From assembly GCA_033239125.1 (NCBI GenBank), contig BSWB01000001.1, forward strand, positions 141,747,981 to 141,811,980: a stretch of DNA of 64,000 nt. Direction: 5' to 3'. This DNA is from Fagopyrum homotropicum. Its lineage: Eukaryota > Streptophyta > Magnoliopsida > Caryophyllales > Polygonaceae. The notes below the pieces were generated by a model. It had not been told where the DNA came from. It did not search any database and was given only the letters and a program-made list of their open reading frames with translations. Of the stretch, positions 1-10,294 are shown one piece after another; position 1 is the first letter of the stretch, and each line of letters starts with the position of its first letter. The translations under genes were made by a program, and so were the position numbers.

Positions 1-1189
1 AGGTCACTATACTCTTCTGAGTCTACTCCTAGCATTCATCTGTCGCCAATGAGTTCATCAAGTCTTCCACATTAGTTTGTAAGCGTGTCTTCGCGATTCT
101 CCTTACTTTAGTCATCATCTGTTTGCGGTTCTCTGGTATGAACCGTTAGTGTTGGTAACTTAAATCTCTTTGTAAATGAGAAATTATTGCGGATCCTTGA
201 GTCCACCAAATCACTTTTCCACATTCTTCCCCTTGTTTAGTTTTGTCTTGATCATGTCGCCTTTATAAAAATTCGTTGTCTCAATTTTAGACTTCTAGTT
301 TCTTGGATACTTATGTCGGACTTTCATTCAAAACTCTCATATCCTTGAAGGACTCCACATGCTTCCATGGTTACATGATTTATTTCTCGTCATCAAACTC
401 ACTCTTTATCTTTGTACCTTTTAACTTCTCATAACTGGGTCGACACTCTATCTTCTTTGTACTCTCATGTCCATGCTTGCTTATGGCGGCGTCCGTCTTG
501 ATAGTCACGTCCTTTACACCGAAATTCTTGGTTGTACTCCGTTCTATATGATTCTTGTTTCTCCATTTTTATCTCTATTCTACGCTCTCGTCGTCTCTTG
601 CATGGTTCTTCTAATTCATCTCTCGACTTCATACGACAAAGCCCCTTGCATGATTCTCAATTTCTTCTATCTAAGCTGACTCGGGAACTTCTTTCTCATC
701 CGGTTGTACTGGCGGTAAAATTTTTTTAAACATCTTTACTGCTTTGCCCACCCGTCCTTCGGATGATTTATAAGTCACTAGGACGTCCATCAGAGTATCA
801 TACTAAATCTTGGTCTGAATCCCTTATCTCGTGTGGAAAACTCTTCAAACTCGTTACCGATTTATCATGAGGCGCTAATCGCTTCATGATATCACAACTA
901 AAGAATACAAGATATCCTTTAGGATACTAGCATACTACACACACACCGATATATAATTTACACTAAAACCTATCGATATAAGTCTATATACTAACTCACC
1001 TATCGTTCCAAGCTGCAGAGATCCACGGAGAACGATGGTGGTCCGACGTACTACTAACCCAACAACCCGACTATGCACGTGTGTAAAAACAGAAATCCGT
1101 TTTGAAAATCTTAGACCCCTTTCGGGTTCTAGTTATTTTATACATCGGTCTTTCAGAAGATTTCAAGTGCCATTGTTGCCAACCCAGAG
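1..1189 (-). pseudogene. Degenerate leader/gag remnant of Tekay-like element E
   Basis: This stretch lies inside element E, just downstream (minus sense) of its primer binding site. Read on the minus strand, the part next to the PBS contains cccgaaaggggt followed by a T-rich tract. The same arrangement occurs in the leader of the related element D near 27580-27620, so this is homologous leader sequence. Beyond it I find no long open frame, no zinc knuckle and no gag motif. Short open frames on either strand are under 85 codons and look random. The rest of E lies beyond the left edge. It may be untranslated leader or a ruined gag. Confidence 0.5.
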
Positions 1190-1200
1190 CTCTGATACCA
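1190..1200 (-). other. Primer binding site of element E (initiator tRNA-Met type)
   Basis: On the minus strand this reads TGGTATCAGAG, the standard plant PBS complementary to the 3' end of initiator tRNA-Met. It lies three bases from the LTR end (GTTACA). This sets the orientation of E: the LTR to the right is its 5' LTR and the body runs left, off the window. Confidence 0.85.
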
Positions 1201-2940
1201 TGTTGTAACACCCCAAATTCTTGGAACTCGGGGAGCTACTGGTTAGGACCTCACAATGGGTCCCGACCTTGGTTTAACAACAACTTTACTAGGATCTTAC
1301 AACAAGGCACAAATGTATTTAAAACAATTTCAAAAACATAATATTTTTAATGATATGAAAGTACACATGTGACAGCCTTACAAACATATATACAGATACA
1401 TAACGTGCATGACGTATGGAAGACTCCCCCGTCCCCATCTAATGAGTACGTGGACCCGGCTGACCATCCGTTCCGGATCTCTCTGCAATTGTCTATCTCT
1501 ACAGATCTACAACACGGATAAACCGTTAGCTAACTATCCAAATATAATCAAAATGATAACAGCACAAACACACGCAGACACAACAATAAACAAACATCAT
1601 GCTGGCACTCAACCGTTTATTATCTATTCTTTAAATGATTCACATTATTCAATTTAAGTTGTGGCACGAGAATTATTATTAGTTCTCGCCTCCGTTCCTT
1701 ATCCAACTGGTGTAGGTCTAGCTGACTTCCACTGATAGCATCACTACAAACCACGTATGGACTAGTCCCGAAAGAAACCCCCAGCGCCCCGCGAGCTACT
1801 GAGCAGAATGCCACCGCCCGTTACTCTTAGGCCAAAATACAGGTCGGTAATTATATATATCACAACCTATCTCTCTAACATTTCAATCACACACCACCAT
1901 CATCATTTATACTCATATTTAGAAGTCAGCTAAGTAAGCCCAAAGGACTTACCTGGTATAAAGCTCGACTCTCTGTAAACCAAACTCGCTCTGTAAACTG
2001 TAGCAACTCAGTTGCCTGTCAAAGGATATAAGTGCATTAGCACACTCCCACGTAGTTAGAAGTCTAAGACTTCTAAGATAAAAGAACGTAGTAAGACATA
2101 ACTAGTTACAGTACTTATTTTAGGGTAAAATGACCATTTTACCCCTGGTCCCGAAACTCCCAAAATTTCCAACATTCATGTCTAAACTCCTATTTGAGAT
2201 TCTAAAAACATATTCTAACTCTTAAGGTTTAGTTTGGGTATAAACCGGCATCTTTCTTATTTTCATATTTTTCAAAGGATCGTAAAGGTCTAACTTCGGT
2301 TTCAAATATAAAATTCGTAGAAGTTTATAAAAATTCCGAACTCATTCTCTAGATCATCTATGATGTTCCGTCTACCATTAGGAGCAAGAATTTCTCAAAA
2401 CTGTTCATCCATTATTTTTATAAAAATTCTCAAAGTTGGCTACTCTATTCACAATTTCTATACTTAGCCAAAATTCAAAGGTTTACAAAAACTGCTTAAC
2501 TACCCTACTTTGGAAGCTTATAATTTCTAATCCGACCGTTCATTTCCTCTCAAATTTTTATACCATATACTACGTATAACCGTCTACAACATATCCAAAA
2601 TTCAACGGTGGATCTTCATCCAAACTCTCAAACATTGGTCGACAAAATGGCCAGTTTCTAACTTAAAAGCTGAAGGAAAAAGTGTTGAGTTTACAGCAGT
2701 CCTTTATTTCTACCATTTTGTTTATACAACTCAGCAGCTACTCATTACCAACTTAACCATGTTCAAGGCCGAACTACAGCAACTCATCAATCCAGCCTTA
2801 AAGAATCGGTACGCATACATAAGATCATACATTAACCTTCCCATTTCCTCTCTACCCGCATATTTATGTAATCACTCGGTATACTCATATATATATCTAC
2901 ATATTTTTCATATCTATCTTCTCGTACTTACATATATATA

Positions 2941-2942
<2 letters not shown>

Positions 2943-3006
<64 letters not shown>
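2943..3006. repeat. (TA)n microsatellite in the E LTR
   Basis: Uninterrupted TA dinucleotides over about 64 bp, flanked by further imperfect TA-rich sequence (2885-3180). The Ile-Tyr-rich frame through it is an artefact of the repeat. Confidence 0.95.
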
Positions 3007-3009
<3 letters not shown>

Positions 3010-3161
3010 ACAGTTATATATTTATATACATACTTACATGTACATGCCCATCCTTAACATCATATGTCTACAGTTACGGCACTACTACATTTGGATCCAC
3101 TTATACAATTTCAAACCTATGTAATTGTATCTATATACACACTTATATATCTACAGCTCTA

Positions 3162-3739
3162 CTAACCTATATATATACACGCTCTATACGGAGGCAAGGG
3201 ACTCACCCGTCTCCGCATCAATCGCCGCTCCATTTGAAGGGGATGGTCTACGCGATCGGAACCGTCCTCGATTAAAGCTCGAGCCAATTTGTTTGCAGCG
3301 ATGATAACCGAGGTCAACAGACGGTGGTGCGACTCCAGTTGACGAGAGGGAACGAGGTCGATGTTGTGCCGCCGGTACTTCGGTTCTGGAGGGTCGGGAG
3401 TCCAGTATTTGCCTGCTCGTTGGTCCAGCACAACGGTTCGTATCGTCACGATTCCGGCTAGGAAAAACGCTCCTCACCAGCCTGTGGTTCGAAGTACAAC
3501 TCAGCCATCTAAATAGAAGACGAAGATGACTCGCCATAGGGAAGAAGCTTACCGATGTCTCGTGCTTTCCGTCGCAGGTGAGCCCGGTCTAGTGGTGGCG
3601 ACTGTGGTGCAGGGGCGAGTAGGCGGTGCTTGAATTCCTCCCGGCGTGCAGCAGTGTCTTCAAACCCAAGCGAGCAGCGGCGTCGTCTTCTCCAGGTCGT
3701 GAGGTAAGGTAACGTGAAGGAGAAGCGGCAACTGTTCAC
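3162..3739 (-). other. CpG-rich segment within the E LTR, overlapping open frames
   Basis: About 550 bp distinctly richer in G+C and CpG than its AT-rich surroundings. Three overlapping minus-strand frames of 76-117 codons are open, rich in Arg, Ser and Pro and without a recognisable domain. On the minus strand, near 3549, CGGTAAGCTT resembles a splice donor. In transcript order this lies in the first part of the LTR, so it may be leader exon sequence of E or a captured host fragment. I do not recognise a product. Open frames this short are expected by chance in CpG-rich DNA, so coding is doubtful. Confidence 0.35.
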
Positions 3740-3997
3740 GTTTTGTTAAGTTTAAAATTAGGTTAAGTTTGGATTAGGTTAAGTTTAGCACTAGGTTAAG
3801 TAGATAGTTGTTGGGCCGGCTGAAGGACATGGGCCAATATTTGGGCCGGGTCAGTTCATCTAGCTAAAATGGAATGGTAGCTAGATCGTTATTCGTACGG
3901 AACCACTCTTCGGTTTTTTTTATTTTATTTATTTTTTTTTATTTTATTTTATTTTTTTTTTAAAAAAATTAAACGGAATTATTTTCAGAATTATTTA
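3740..3997. other. Unassigned AT-rich interval with short repeats
   Basis: No gene seen. It holds three copies of a roughly 20-bp unit containing TAGGTTAAGTTT (3762-3803), then GGGCC-containing sequence, then a T/A homopolymer-like tract (about 3908-3970). It may be the outer end of the E LTR plus a junction. Confidence 0.5.
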
Positions 3998-4453
3998 ACC
4001 CGGTAAAGGTTGATTCTATTCTCTTAGTTGATTTGTTGGTTTGAGACAATAATTCCTTTCCATAGTACCTTGAGACTTACCCGGTAATAAGTTCTTTGGG
4101 TTGGGATTGTGAGTAGTGAGACTTACCCGGTGATCTACTCCACTTTAGTAACACCTTCCCTTTGCAAAATCTCAGCTTTGTCCGCTTATCTTGAGATCTT
4201 GAGTTAGAACCACAACTAGATGCTTTAATCCCCAGAATTTGCATATTTCCTTAATTGACTATATTATCATCTTTGATTGCTTTAATCGCTTTTGTGGTTA
4301 GTTGTGATATTGACTACCTATATTGGTTTTGTTTCACCTAAGTCCCTGAGATCGACACCCTGGAATTCTTGCTTTTACTACGATTGACCCGTACACTGCG
4401 GGTTCACATCCTTGTTTTACGCATACATCTAGCTTTATAAATTTAAAGCTTGC
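3998..4453 (+). mobile_element. Truncated Athila-type LTR fragment (plus orientation)
   Basis: The sequence matches the 3' half of the B/C-type LTR in plus orientation: ccggtaaaggttgattct, then two gagacttacccggt motifs, the block beginning ccacaactagatgc, and the end-proximal gtacactgcgggttc. It stops at aaagcttgcagac, about 20 bp short of the expected LTR end, where it runs straight into the oppositely oriented H LTR. No PBS or body is attached. It looks like a remnant joined by illegitimate recombination. Confidence 0.75.
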
Positions 4454-4723
4454 AGACGGTATCAGAAGATACTTTGGGCGCATCCTAACTTCCTTTTATT
4501 GCTCCTTTTTGTCCCGCTTCAAGGCTTAATACTTAAATGTGCTATTTCGCTTTATAATTCGCCAAATTACCTACAAAGGCAATAAAACTCTGTGTAGACC
4601 TCTATTCTTCCAAAAGTAGGTGAATATAACCATAAATGCCATGAATGTATGTCTATGCATGCAAAATAAAGGGAAAATCTATATAAATACATGTCTAAAA
4701 ATAGGTTATAATTCATGTCATCA
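4454..4723 (-). mobile_element. 3' LTR of H, truncated
   Basis: About 270 bp matching the right end of the 5' LTR (from ~9030 to 9301), including one copy of the 30-bp GTATCAGAAGATAC unit and the terminus catgtcatca. The remaining ~1.4 kb is missing at the junction with the A-frag LTR. Confidence 0.85.
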
Positions 4724-4762
4724 AAATACCCTATACTTGCCTCTTGCTTGTCCCCAAGCAAG
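4724..4762 (-). promoter_or_regulatory. Polypurine tract and adjoining perfect hairpin of H
   Basis: On the sense strand a hairpin with arms CTTGCTT/AAGCAAG and loop GGGGAC (4743-4762) is followed by a purine-rich tract (AAGTATAGGGTATTT) and the LTR start. The same hairpin-tract-LTR order occurs in B, C, G and I. The tract should prime plus-strand DNA synthesis; the role of the hairpin is unknown. Confidence 0.75.
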
Positions 4763-5226
4763 GTTCAAACTTAAGATACAAGATGATATGGATTATGAAT
4801 ATGCAAAAATAAAGAAACCACAATATTTTGGTTGTGGTTCTATTCATAGATCATCCTCAAATGGTTGCTTCATAGCTAATGAAAATCATCATTTGATCAA
4901 ACGGAATTATATCATGCAAAGAATAATCACACTTTGGAAGAAAATCATAACATGCATCATAACTTGCAATATATCAAAATCGATCATGAGGAATCCAGTT
5001 TAGACCACAAAGCCAAACAACATACTCAAAGATCTTAAAGTCTTTCAAGCAAAGGTAAAAAACGTGAATAGGTGGGAAACTTATAAAGGAATGTGGTGTA
5101 TGAATCCGGGAAAAGGGAACAACACAAACTCTTTTTCTTTTTGATTTGCAACACCATCAACTTAGAGCTTTGCTCTTTTCTTTTTCATATTATTTTTCGA
5201 CTTTACTTTTGGAAATATGGACAGCG

Positions 5227-5408
5227 GTGCACAAAAACCGAAGCCTAGAAGATCGGCGCTTCTCAATTTCGAGATGCCTCAAACCCTTGATGCACATACC
5301 ATAATCCGTTAGGAATATTACTCAATCCGACTTTGGCAAGACACAAACACCCGGCTATGTGAATGGTGCCGAGTTACTCATCATCATGATTGACTTCCCC
5401 AAACCTAT
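5227..5408 (-). other. Conserved 3' noncoding block of H
   Basis: About 180 bp, including gtgcacaaaaaccgaagcct, ggctatgtgaatggtgccga and ttgacttccccaaacc, closely matches blocks in C (32789-32974), B (37011-37193), G (26386-26566) and I (59442-59625). The flanking LTRs of these families are much more diverged. No shared open frame spans it, so it is probably a structural or regulatory RNA element. The rest of 4763-6432 is AT-rich noncoding sequence. Confidence 0.75.
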
Positions 5409-6097
5409 AATTTCTATACTTTGAATGCAAACAATTGCTTTCATGGCCCTCCCACATCAAACATGCCAAAACTCAACTCTTCCTAGTTCCCAGATAGGTA
5501 AGGGAGGCAATTATTTCATTGAGGGGCTAAATGATCAAGGAAAGAAGTAAGAAAATTGAGGTGCCTTAATCATTTCAATAAGAAGTGTAAGAACTTATAT
5601 GCGGTTTCAACCTTCAACACTCAACATGATTTAGAATGAAGGAAATTATCAAACATGCGTGAAATTCTAACAAAGTATTCAAATTCCACATATGTCATAA
5701 ATCAATTCAAACATATAAGAATCATCATAGCTATTTCACTAAACAATGTTCATCATAGAGATCATATCCATCTAGAAGCACAAAAATTTTGAAATTTTTC
5801 AAAATTTTAAAAATTATATAATGCAAGACATAAAAACATGAAAATGGTATTGCAAATACCTCCACCCCATACTTAAAACTCACATTGTCCTCAATGTGAA
5901 AAAAAAGAAAATATGGAAACGAATACTCACAATGTAAGATGGTGAATCCGGCAAGACGAATCATCAATCGGGCGGTGGTGGTGGAAATCTTTAGAAGCTC
6001 AATAGGGAATTCTTAATATTCCAATCAGTGTTAAAGAACGAAGAGAACGTCTTTCCGCCGAAAATTTTTCCGATTATTTTTTTTCGGTCAGGAATTT

Positions 6098-6182
6098 CCA
6101 CGGCCGTGGTTTTGGCCGTGAAACTTTCTGTTGCTCTCCAAAACCACTTTCCACGTCTTAATGCATAACCACGGTCGTGGTT
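6098..6182 (-). promoter_or_regulatory. Cluster of family-2 palindromes in H
   Basis: Contains ccacggccgtgg (6098-6109), half-sites between, and the full AACCACG-GT-CGTGGTT palindrome at 6167-6182 (7-bp arms). Elements B, C and G carry a different palindrome in the matching 3' noncoding region. Confidence 0.7.
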
Positions 6183-6432
6183 TAGGTCGTGGAACTCTCT
6201 GATCTGTGCCAAAATTCCAAGTTTCGTCATTCTTTTCGGCTTTTCTCTTGCTTATTCCTTATTCCTGACAACCAAAAACACAAACATACCGGAAGGTATC
6301 GAAGAAAAACAAACAAAAACAACTACTCTAATCTAAGAAAAAAAAACAAAAAGCAAGAATGCATTACCTTGGGTTGCCTCCCAAGAAGCGCTTCGTTTTA
6401 GGTCCTTAGCTAGACCAATCTCCATAGATGAC

Positions 6433-7326
6433 TCAATGCACTTTGAACATCTTGGATTGCTCATCAAACTCATCATAAAATTCCTCAAAAAAAGTTCCGG
6501 TTCCTAATTTCACCGGTAAGTGGTAAGATCTCCTACGTACAAGCTTGTACGGTTTGATTCTCACCGGAATCCTCCTAGCTTCCCTATGCTTTAATGGGAC
6601 ATAATTCAGCCTTGCGTCCCATCCTTTCCTTGACCGAGAAATCAGTTTCTCGAGAATCCTCCTAGCTTCCCCATCTTCTGCTTGAGGATAATCTATGGTA
6701 TTCGTCATATGAATGACCCCATACTTGAACAAGAAACACTTATTGGCATTAGTGTTGAAGCGCTTGCCAAATTTACTCCTTGTAGTCCAAGAAACATCTT
6801 CTTTCAGCAATTTTAGTGGAGGTTTCATCTTCACCTTAGGAGGATCTTTTGGAAGAGACCTCCAACTCTCTGGTGCATTCCTAAAAAAATTAGAAATTTT
6901 AATAGGAAATTCAAAGTGAGTGAAAGAATGTACCTTGTAAAGTTCTTCAAGGCTTGGGACAAGTTTCATGTTGAGATGATGATCCACACATGAAGTATCT
7001 CCCAACTCAGTTGGATCCTATTCAACCTTGGCCACAGTTTCAATAATTTGGCCAAGGTTCTTCACATCTTCCTCTTCTTCAATGAGGACTTCAAGAGGAG
7101 CTTCAGGTTTGATAGGAGGAATGCTCAAAACTTGGAGTTTTTCGTCGCACTTCTCCTCCAGTCGAGCAATTTCAGCAAGGATCAATTTTCTTTCACGGTC
7201 ATTGAGATCCTTTATTGATTGCTTGATCTTCGTTTCAAGTTGATATTCAGGAGGTTGTTCATACACCTCGCGAGCGGTATAGAGATCCTCCCAAATTTCA
7301 AGCTCCTTCTTAATGGCTTCCTCCAT
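6433..7326 (-). pseudogene. Integrase-derived ORF of H, one in-frame amber codon
   Basis: A single minus frame of 297 codons from ATG at 7326, interrupted only by TAG at 7018-7020. Residues 1-100 are charged and predicted helical (rich in E, K, L); I recognise no family. The C-terminal ~95 residues resemble the second half of the Athila integrase core in element I. Shared landmarks include YGV-x-H, YPQ, ILEK followed by SR-x-RK-x-W, PY-x-L and HLPV. The segment that should hold the catalytic Glu is shortened, and neither catalytic Asp is seen, so it cannot be an active integrase. It is the only ORF of H, directly after the PBS-leader. It may be a decayed remnant or a repurposed DNA-binding piece. 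The similarity was judged by eye. Confidence 0.5.
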
Positions 7327-7623
7327 TTTATTTTCATCACTGAAAAAAATGAAAAATAATCCAGCAAATATCTATACTCCTTCCATTTAGCTACTTCTTT
7401 CTTTCTCCATCTCTCTCTTTCCAAGGATTTGTTCCTGAGTCTATGTTGCTCCTAAGATTCGTTAAGTTTAGCTCTGAGGCTCCATATTTTGTTCCTCGCC
7501 GTTACTAAGATGCTTCCATCCATTGGAAAATCTAAAAACTCAAGAACTCATGCCAAAAGATTAAAAGAAAAAGCAAAAGCTCCCAAGCTCGATAACCGAA
7601 AATCGCAACTGGTCTAGACCAAC

Positions 7624-7641
7624 TCCCCGGCAACGGCGCCA
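7624..7641 (-). other. Primer binding site of H (tRNA-Asp type)
   Basis: The sense strand reads TGGCGCCGTTGCCGGGGA, complementary to the 3' end of plant tRNA-Asp and typical of Athila elements. It lies six bases from the LTR end. Confidence 0.9.
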
Positions 7642-7647
7642 AAAACT

Positions 7648-9301
7648 TGTTCACCCGAAAACGTGCGTGCAAATAAGCTTTATATTTATAAAACTAGAAT
7701 AAAAGCAAGCGAACCCGCAGTGTACGGATCGGAGTAGATTAGTAAGTATTCCAGAGTATCGAACTCAGGGATTTGGGGGATCAAATTCAGTTTACAAATT
7801 ATCGAGCAAGTAAAGTATAGAAACTTTGCAAATATTAGGGAAAACAACAACCCTAAAGATTGAGGTGTCTAATTGTGGCAATCGATTCAAGATATACTAT
7901 ATATAAGGACAGAGTTGAGAATTGCAAAGGTATACTAAAGTAAGGTAATGTACGGTGAAGTTCCAAAACCCTATATGTCTAACCAAAAGACTCTCTATAA
8001 AGGTTGTTGAGGCTGCAGTATAGGAAGGATCTAAAGACTAGAATTGATCTCAAATACCCAAACTTGTAACCCAAGGATCAAGATAAACTCAAACGGTTAA
8101 AGTTGTAACACTCGAAACCAAAATAGAGGATGTTGAGTCTCAGTACTACCTAGGAAAGGCAAGCCAAGACTAGGTTAAAGCTAATCTTTAACTTTGGATT
8201 AAAGTAAAAGCAAAGTTCGTAAACTGAGGTAAATCACGGGTAGATCTTGAGAATCACGGCCATGGAAACCTAAGAACAGGCCGTGATTTAGGGTGTCGAC
8301 GATATTTCTCTAACTCTCAGGGTCCAATCAAATTACGATCGATCTATCATCATCTAAGCCACAACTATCAACCATTCACCTTAGAATTGCTAAAGGGTTT
8401 TAGCCAATAGCCATTGTCATGATATCAATATTCAATTTAAGAATAATGAAAGATGAAAACCCTCGAATACTCAATAAAACTTCAAAACCAATTCTCAAAT
8501 CCGAAACACAAGAAGCAATGTTAATGGATTAAGAATATATAACACAAAACCTCACAATGATCTAAGGCAAGTACGAAGAACGCGATGTCAATCCGTCTTC
8601 AATATCAAAACCTAAGAAAAAGGTTAAACCTTTGTTGTAAGCAATCTCCAATTTCTAACAATCCGATGTTTCCGCAACTGTCGGCGATCTCCAATCAACC
8701 CTAGGCAAGAATGCTGAAGGCAAGGGTAAGCGGCCGCCAAAGTCTTGGGGCTGTCACCGTCCCAAGTCTTTTGGAGATGTTGGCTCCTTTCAGTCTCCCT
8801 TTGGAGAATTTGACTCCCTCTTCAATGTTGAAGGCTCTTGAATATTTGTAGGGATAAAACTAGGGTTTAACGATGAAACCCTTAATATTTGGGCTGAAAA
8901 GAAGTCGAGCCGCTGATATCAGAAAATATTCTAGGACGCGTCAGCAGGTATCAGAGAATACTTTGGCGCGTCAGACGGTATCAGAAGATACTTTGGCACG
9001 TCTGACGGTATCAGAAGATACTTTGGACCGTCAGACGGTATCAGAAGATACTTTAGGCGCATCCTAACTTCCTTTTATTGCTCCTTTTTGTCCTGCTTCA
9101 AGGCTTAATCCTTAAATGTGCTATTTCGCTCCATAATTCGCCAAATTACCTACAAATGCAATAAAACTCTGTGTAGACCTCTATTCTTGCAAAGTAGGTG
9201 AATATAACCATAAATGCCATGAATGTATATCTATGCATGCAAAATAAAGGGAAAATCTATATAAATACATGCCTAAAAATAGGTCATCATTCATGTCATC
9301 A
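7648..9301 (-). mobile_element. 5' LTR of H
   Basis: 1654 bp from TGTTCACCCG to catgtcatca on the plus strand, giving TG...CA ends on the sense strand. It carries a 30-bp minisatellite (8910-9062). It also has a 10-bp inverted repeat, AATCACGGCC/GGCCGTGATT, at 8253-8262 and 8280-8289, related to the family-2 word CCACGGCCGTGG. The promoter is less clear than in other elements; an A/T-rich segment near 8845-8875 is the best candidate. Confidence 0.85.
8910..9062 (-). repeat. 30-bp minisatellite with internal palindromes in the H LTR
   Basis: Five tandem units, the first degenerate; the core GGTATCAG starts at 8947, 8977, 9007 and 9037. Each later unit contains GTATC-AGAA-GATAC and usually CGTC-A-GACG. 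Only the last unit remains in the truncated 3' LTR (4455-4483). The array lies upstream, in transcript sense, of the probable LTR promoter. Confidence 0.9.
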
Positions 9302-10294
9302 ATCAATCGTTTGGCAATTCTGGCTATAACTAGTAGATCCTTGGGCCTTAATTGATGTGAGGTTGATTCCGCAATTTCCCGATCTAGATTGAAGCCCATG
9401 GAATTGACGACATAAAGGAATCTCGGTGCAAATCTCGGGAGATATTTTTATGGTAAGGCCAAGATCCTTGAAAACTCAAAGAACAAGAACGTGAGTAATA
9501 TGGATTATAATGGAAATATAAAGAAGATGATTAATGGACTGAAATTCATGAAAATATAGGAAGATACAGACCAATGTATTATTACGAATAACCTTGACCA
9601 ATTGGATCAAATCCCCTTAACAAAGAGATAACCTTAATCGTTTCTTCTTCAATCTTACACAAGCCTTATAAATAAGACAAGCACAATGAGGGACTAATTT
9701 TACTAGTAGCACAATCTTCATTCAGATTAACACACATAAGAACAACCTAGCAAGGACTCACAACTATTGAATCAAAGACTCTTTTTATATTGAACTGAAA
9801 TAAATAAAACACAAACTTCATAAATGAAGCAACGAGTATCTCACAATATTGTGAAAATAATAATCAATCAAATCTACCTATGAATATCGCCCTCTAAGGC
9901 TACTTATAGGAGAGATTCTTCTTAAAGATAAAATAAAAATAATCCTTAAAGATAGGATCAAAATAAAAAAGATACCTTTAGAATGTTTAGAGCTTTAAAG
10001 GTATTGAAAATAAAATATCTAATAGCTAATAAGATCTCGAGTGGATCTCGGCATAAGCAAATCTCGATTGGAATCTCGGGCGAGATTATGTTCTTAAGGT
10101 TGAGAATTTGACTGGCTTGCTTAAATCTCGATTTAGCCACATTTCTTGGCTCCTTGATCATCTTCAATCTTGTAGGGCCCTTCCACAGTAGAAACCAAGG
10201 TTACTAAAGAAGACTTAGACATAAGTGAGGTCTCTTTAGATGTCCATGTTGCCAATAAGCTAACAACCTCTTCTTGGATGGACCTTGCTCTTGA
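9302..10294 (-). mobile_element. Probable 3' LTR and 3' UTR of K, with ATCTCG palindromes
   Basis: Noncoding, AT-rich. It holds repeated AATCTCG words: 9418-9450, and 10033-10133 with the perfect palindrome AATCTCG-GG-CGAGATT at 10072-10087. A TATA-like CTATAAGTAG (sense) lies near 9902-9911, about 130 bp downstream of the palindromes. The exact LTR ends were not found. Confidence 0.5.

Larger units (their letters stand above)
1204..3900 (-). mobile_element. 5' LTR of Tekay-like chromovirus E (outer end approximate)
   Basis: The LTR begins on the plus strand with TGTAACACCCC beside the PBS. It aligns by eye with the F LTR (13390-15267): the same first ~120 bp, the shared ccgttagctaac block near 1527, and the shared gctaagtaag...ggacttacctg block at 1929-1955. 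On the sense strand the latter is CAGGTAAGT, a consensus 5' splice site also kept in F. The LTR holds a long TA repeat and a CpG-rich segment not seen in F. I could not find the outer terminus; ~3900 is where LTR-like sequence gives way to T-rich DNA. Length (~2.7 kb) fits Tekay/Del LTRs, which are long. Confidence 0.65.
4454..9301 (-). mobile_element. Element H: short non-autonomous Athila-type retrotransposon
   Basis: H reads right to left: complete 5' LTR (7648-9301), tRNA-Asp PBS (7624-7641), one interrupted ORF (6433-7326), a 3' noncoding part, hairpin and polypurine tract, and a 3' LTR truncated to its first ~270 bp. The internal region is only about 2.9 kb. No gag, protease, RT or RNase H was found. 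The LTR start (TGATGACATG) and 3' noncoding sequence tie it to elements I and L. A target duplication cannot be checked because the left end is lost. It must depend on enzymes supplied by relatives. Confidence 0.8.

Noticed and set aside
467..729. Two overlapping plus-strand frames near the left edge
   Set aside because: They run antisense to the remnant of element E and show no domain; chance frames in noncoding sequence.
2759..3124. 121-codon plus-strand frame rich in Ile and Tyr
   Set aside because: It is a translation of the TA microsatellite inside the E LTR.
6098..6182. Palindromes read as simple G-box (CACGTG) clusters
   Set aside because: The core is CACGGCCGTG or CACGGTCGTG with a two-base centre, not CACGTG, and other families have unrelated words.
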